A DNA stretch of 64,000 nt from Paracoccaceae bacterium (GTDB lineage: Bacteria > Pseudomonadota > Alphaproteobacteria > Rhodobacterales > Rhodobacteraceae), in assembly GCA_024742835.1 (NCBI GenBank), contig JANSXS010000012.1, positions 1 through 64,000 of the forward strand, in the 5' to 3' direction. Position numbers and translations under genes: made by a program. Under the pieces are notes generated by a model. That model did not search any database. It was not told where the DNA came from and saw only the letters and a program-made list of their open reading frames with translations. This document shows positions 61,596 to 64,000 of this stretch, in pieces. How positions within the stretch are numbered: the first letter of the stretch is position 1; each line of letters starts with the position of its first letter.

Positions 61596-62339
61596 TCAGA
61601 TCTTCCAGCCGGAATGAAGACAGGCAACACCCATCGTCAGGTTGCGATACTTGGCCTGCTCGAACCCGGCGGCGCGGACCATGCCCAGAAACGTCTCCTG
61701 GTCGGGGAATTTGCGGATCGATTCCACCAGGTACTGATAGCTGTCGCGATCCTGCGCGATAAGCTGCCCCATGCGTGGGATGATGTTGAATGAATAAAGG
61801 TCGTAAACCCTTTGCATCAGCTCGTTCGGGATCTGGCTGAATTCCAGCACCATCAACCGTCCGCCGGGGCGCAGCACGCGGAACGCCTCGTTCAGCGCCT
61901 CTTGCGGGCGGGTCACGTTCCGGATGCCAAAGGAAATCGTGTAGACATCGAAACTGTTATCCTCGAACGGCAGCGCCATCGCGTCGCCCACCACCCAGTC
62001 AAGCGATCCGGCCATCGCCTCGGCCTCTGCGCGCTTGCGGCCCTCGATCAGCATCGGCTCTGTCAGGTCAAGAACCGTGGCATGGCCCGCCCCTGCGCGT
62101 CTGAGAAAACGGAAAGAAATGTCGCCGGTGCCGCCCGCCACATCCAAAAGCCTTTGGCCCGCGCGGGGTGCGAGCCAATCCATCATCGCGTCTTTCCAGA
62201 CCCGGTGGATGCCAAAGCTCATGGCGTCATTCATCACGTCATATTTCGACGCGACAGACCCGAAGACGCCGCGCACGCGCCCGGCCTTTTCATCCTCGGG
62301 GATATCCTGGAATCCGAAATGGGTGGTTTTCTCGGTCAT
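61596..62339 (-). CDS. ubiE: Ubiquinone/menaquinone C-methyltransferase UbiE
   Basis: A 247-residue SAM-dependent methyltransferase of quinone synthesis. Motifs are [20 protein letters not shown], the SAM loop [36 protein letters not shown] and [17 protein letters not shown]. It is upstream of ubiB and divergent from mutM, the gap being 98 bases. Confidence 0.97.
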   Translation of the reverse strand: MTEKTTHFGFQDIPEDEKAGRVRGVFGSVASKYDVMNDAMSFGIHRVWKDAMMDWLAPRAGQRLLDVAGGTGDISFRFLRRAGAGHATVLDLTEPMLIEGRKRAEAEAMAGSLDWVVGDAMALPFEDNSFDVYTISFGIRNVTRPQEALNEAFRVLRPGGRLMVLEFSQIPNELMQRVYDLYSFNIIPRMGQLIAQDRDSYQYLVESIRKFPDQETFLGMVRAAGFEQAKYRNLTMGVACLHSGWKI

Positions 62340-62437
62340 ACCGCTGCGATGGCCCTTGCCGTTTTGTCTGTCACGTCTTCTTATAGGCTGCCGGGGGGCG
62401 GTTACAATGCGCCCCTTTCGCTGTCAAAGAGAGTATC

Positions 62438-63289
62438 ATGCCCGAATTGCCAGAGGTCGAGACGGTCCGCCGGGGGCTGGAACCCGCTATGTCCGGGGCC
62501 GTGATTGCCCGCGCGCAGGTGAACCGGCCTGATCTGCGTTGGCCGTTTCCAGACCGCATGGCCGAGCGGCTGACCGGGCAGTGCGTGCTGTCGCTGCGGC
62601 GGCGGTCCAAGTATATCCTTGCCGATCTCGCCTCGGGGGAAACTCTGCTCATCCATCTGGGCATGTCGGGGCGCATGTTGATCTCGGGCGACCCGCTGGG
62701 GCAGTTCGTGCATGATCACCCCGCGCCCGCCAAACACGATCATGTCGTGCTTGAAATGGCCAACGGCGCGCGCGTCACCTTCAACGATCCGCGACGCTTT
62801 GGCGCGATGGACCTGATCGACACCTGTAATGCCGAAAGCCATCTGTTGTTGCGCAATCTGGGGCCTGAACCCTTGGGCAACGCGTTTGACGGGCCGTACC
62901 TGGCGGGGGCGCTCGCGGGGCGGAACACGCCGGTGAAATCCGCGCTTCTGGATCAGAGAATCGTCGCCGGGCTGGGCAATATCTATGTGTGCGAGACGCT
63001 TTTCCGGGCTGGCATTTCGCCGCTGCGCCGGGCCGGGCGCATCGCTGCGACGCGGGCTGCGGGGCTGGTGCCGATCATCCGTGACGTCCTGTCAGAGGCC
63101 ATTGCCGCCGGTGGTTCGTCGCTCCGGGATTTCCGGCAAGCCGATGGTGAGCTTGGATATTTCCAGCACAGTTTCGACGTGTACGGGCGCGAGGGCGAGG
63201 CTTGCCGCCGAGAGGCCTGCACCGGCACGATCCGCCGCAAGGTACAGTCAGGGCGGTCGTCCTTCTATTGTGCGGTATGTCAAAGATAA
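62438..63289 (+). CDS. mutM: Formamidopyrimidine-DNA glycosylase MutM
   Basis: A 283-residue bifunctional glycosylase/AP lyase that removes oxidised purines such as 8-oxoguanine. The catalytic N-terminal proline and glutamate are in [15 protein letters not shown]. The active-site lysine is in [11 protein letters not shown], the helix-two-turn-helix in [20 protein letters not shown], and the zinc finger has four cysteines in [12 protein letters not shown] and YCAVCQR. The product is complete. Confidence 0.97.
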   Translation: MPELPEVETVRRGLEPAMSGAVIARAQVNRPDLRWPFPDRMAERLTGQCVLSLRRRSKYILADLASGETLLIHLGMSGRMLISGDPLGQFVHDHPAPAKHDHVVLEMANGARVTFNDPRRFGAMDLIDTCNAESHLLLRNLGPEPLGNAFDGPYLAGALAGRNTPVKSALLDQRIVAGLGNIYVCETLFRAGISPLRRAGRIAATRAAGLVPIIRDVLSEAIAAGGSSLRDFRQADGELGYFQHSFDVYGREGEACRREACTGTIRRKVQSGRSSFYCAVCQR

Positions 63290-63355
63290 GGTTGAACCGC
63301 GCCGCAACAGTGGTAAGGAATCGGGATTGTCTGACAACAAGCGAAAGCAGATTTC

Positions 63356-64000
63356 ATGGCCTATGAGACGATCATCGTCGAAATAGAAGACCACGTCGCC
63401 AAGATCACCCTCAACCGCCCCGATGCCCTGAACGCGCTGAATGACCAGCTTTTGCGCGAACTTGTGGCCGCGCTTCGGGATGCGCAGGCCAACGACAAGG
63501 TTCGTTGCATCGTCATCACCGGCTCGCAAAAGGCATTTGCCGCCGGTGCCGATATCAAGATGATGTCGGAAAAATCCTTTGTCGACGTATTCACAGAGGA
63601 TCTGTTCGGCCCTGATCACGACGCGATCACCCGGATCCGCAAGCCGATCATCGCGGGTGTGTCCGGGTACGCGCTGGGCGGCGGGTGCGAGTTGGCCATG
63701 ATGTGCGATTTCATCATCGCCTCGGATACCGCCAAGTTCGGCCAGCCCGAGATCAATCTGGGCGTTATGGCCGGGCTTGGCGGAAGCCAGCGGCTGACGC
63801 GCTTCGTCGGCAAGTCGAAATCCATGGACATGAACCTGACAGGCCGGTTCATGGATGCCGAAGAGGCAGAGCGCGCCGGTCTGGTCAGCCGGGTTGTGCC
63901 TGCGAAAAAGCTGATGGACGAGGTGATGTCGGCGGCGCAGAAAATTGCCGAGAAATCCATGCTCAGCACGATGGCGGTCAAGGAAGCGGTGAACCGCTCC
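63356..64000 (+). CDS. Enoyl-CoA hydratase, 3' end beyond the window
   Basis: The first 215 codons of a crotonase-family protein, acting on 2-enoyl-CoA in fatty acid oxidation. Typical parts are ITLNRPDALNALNDQLLREL, the oxyanion-hole segments GSQKAFAAGADIKMM and ALGGGCELAMMCDFIIAS, and the catalytic glutamate region GQPEINLGVMAGLGGSQRL. The family is about 258 residues, so roughly 43 are missing. It begins 66 bases after mutM. Confidence 0.95.
   Translation, partial: MAYETIIVEIEDHVAKITLNRPDALNALNDQLLRELVAALRDAQANDKVRCIVITGSQKAFAAGADIKMMSEKSFVDVFTEDLFGPDHDAITRIRKPIIAGVSGYALGGGCELAMMCDFIIASDTAKFGQPEINLGVMAGLGGSQRLTRFVGKSKSMDMNLTGRFMDAEEAERAGLVSRVVPAKKLMDEVMSAAQKIAEKSMLSTMAVKEAVNRS

Noticed and set aside
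1-64000. Prophage, insertion sequence, CRISPR array, tRNA or rRNA genes
   Set aside because: No transposase, integrase, phage structural gene, regularly spaced direct repeats, tRNA cloverleaf or rRNA sequence was recognised on either strand.

Overview
The window reads as chromosomal DNA of a Rhodobacteraceae bacterium, most likely a marine roseobacter. This rests on the gene content seen here: a CcrM-type methyltransferase tail, L-malyl-CoA lyase, a FlaF/FlbT-regulated flagellin, a Mic60 homologue beside hemD and hemY, a DgcA/DgcN pair, YjbF/YjbH exopolysaccharide genes and the order ubiB-ubiE / mutM-enoyl-CoA hydratase. The sequence is clearly GC-rich, but I did not compute a value.

Left part (1-24.6 kb), housekeeping and metabolism. 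It opens with the 3' end of a ccrM-like gene, a structured-RNA candidate ending in a strong terminator, and a long palindromic repeat. On the minus strand follow two solitary Tat-exported ABC substrate-binding proteins of different families, a polytopic membrane protein, a BLUF blue-light sensor, pheS, rplT, rpmI, two small membrane proteins and pyk. An N-formylglutamate amidohydrolase-like gene and a DUF1244 gene lie on the plus strand. A compact minus-strand D-amino-acid set (dgcN, dgcA, D-amino-acid transaminase) is followed by plus-strand mcl1 and a ThDP enzyme. A minus-strand hemD-mic60-hemY operon diverges from plus-strand tsaD-gpsA-yciI-EVE.

Middle part (24.8-56.4 kb), a nearly continuous flagellar island in alternating blocks: motB, flgE-K-L-I (+); fliF-fliH-fliN-fliP (-); fliL, a small membrane gene, motE-like, motA, a split periplasmic/repeat protein, flhA-fliR-flhB and a FliJ-sized coiled-coil gene (+); flgB-flgC-fliE-fliQ-flgF-flgG-flgA-flgH and a second FliL-type gene (-); fliI (+); flagellin-flaF-flbT-DUF1217 (-); flgJ and a FlgN-like gene (-); fliK-flgD (+). 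Many genes are coupled by 1-4 nt overlaps. Six inter-operon gaps carry a spaced TTAA-N7-TTAA-like motif resembling CtrA boxes, which suggests that one cell-cycle-type regulator controls the whole island. I see no fliG, fliM, fliD, fliA or flgM in the window.

Right part (56.5-64 kb): a tiny secreted protein, a cluster of palindromic repeats, yjbF and yjbH (exopolysaccharide export), ubiB and ubiE (ubiquinone synthesis), mutM, and an enoyl-CoA hydratase cut by the window end. The last four genes resemble the order found near dnaA in related genomes, so the right edge may approach the replication origin.

Most notable observations: (i) a run of ten C residues at the exact junction of two coupled flagellar ORFs, where one extra C would fuse them into a single protein of about 737 residues; (ii) a multi-hairpin RNA candidate after ccrM with an anti-Shine-Dalgarno stretch; (iii) a two-variant family of dispersed palindromes; (iv) the shared CtrA-like motif; (v) the dgc D-glutamate gene set; (vi) the bacterial Mic60 locus. 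No tRNA, rRNA, CRISPR array, transposase or prophage gene was found.
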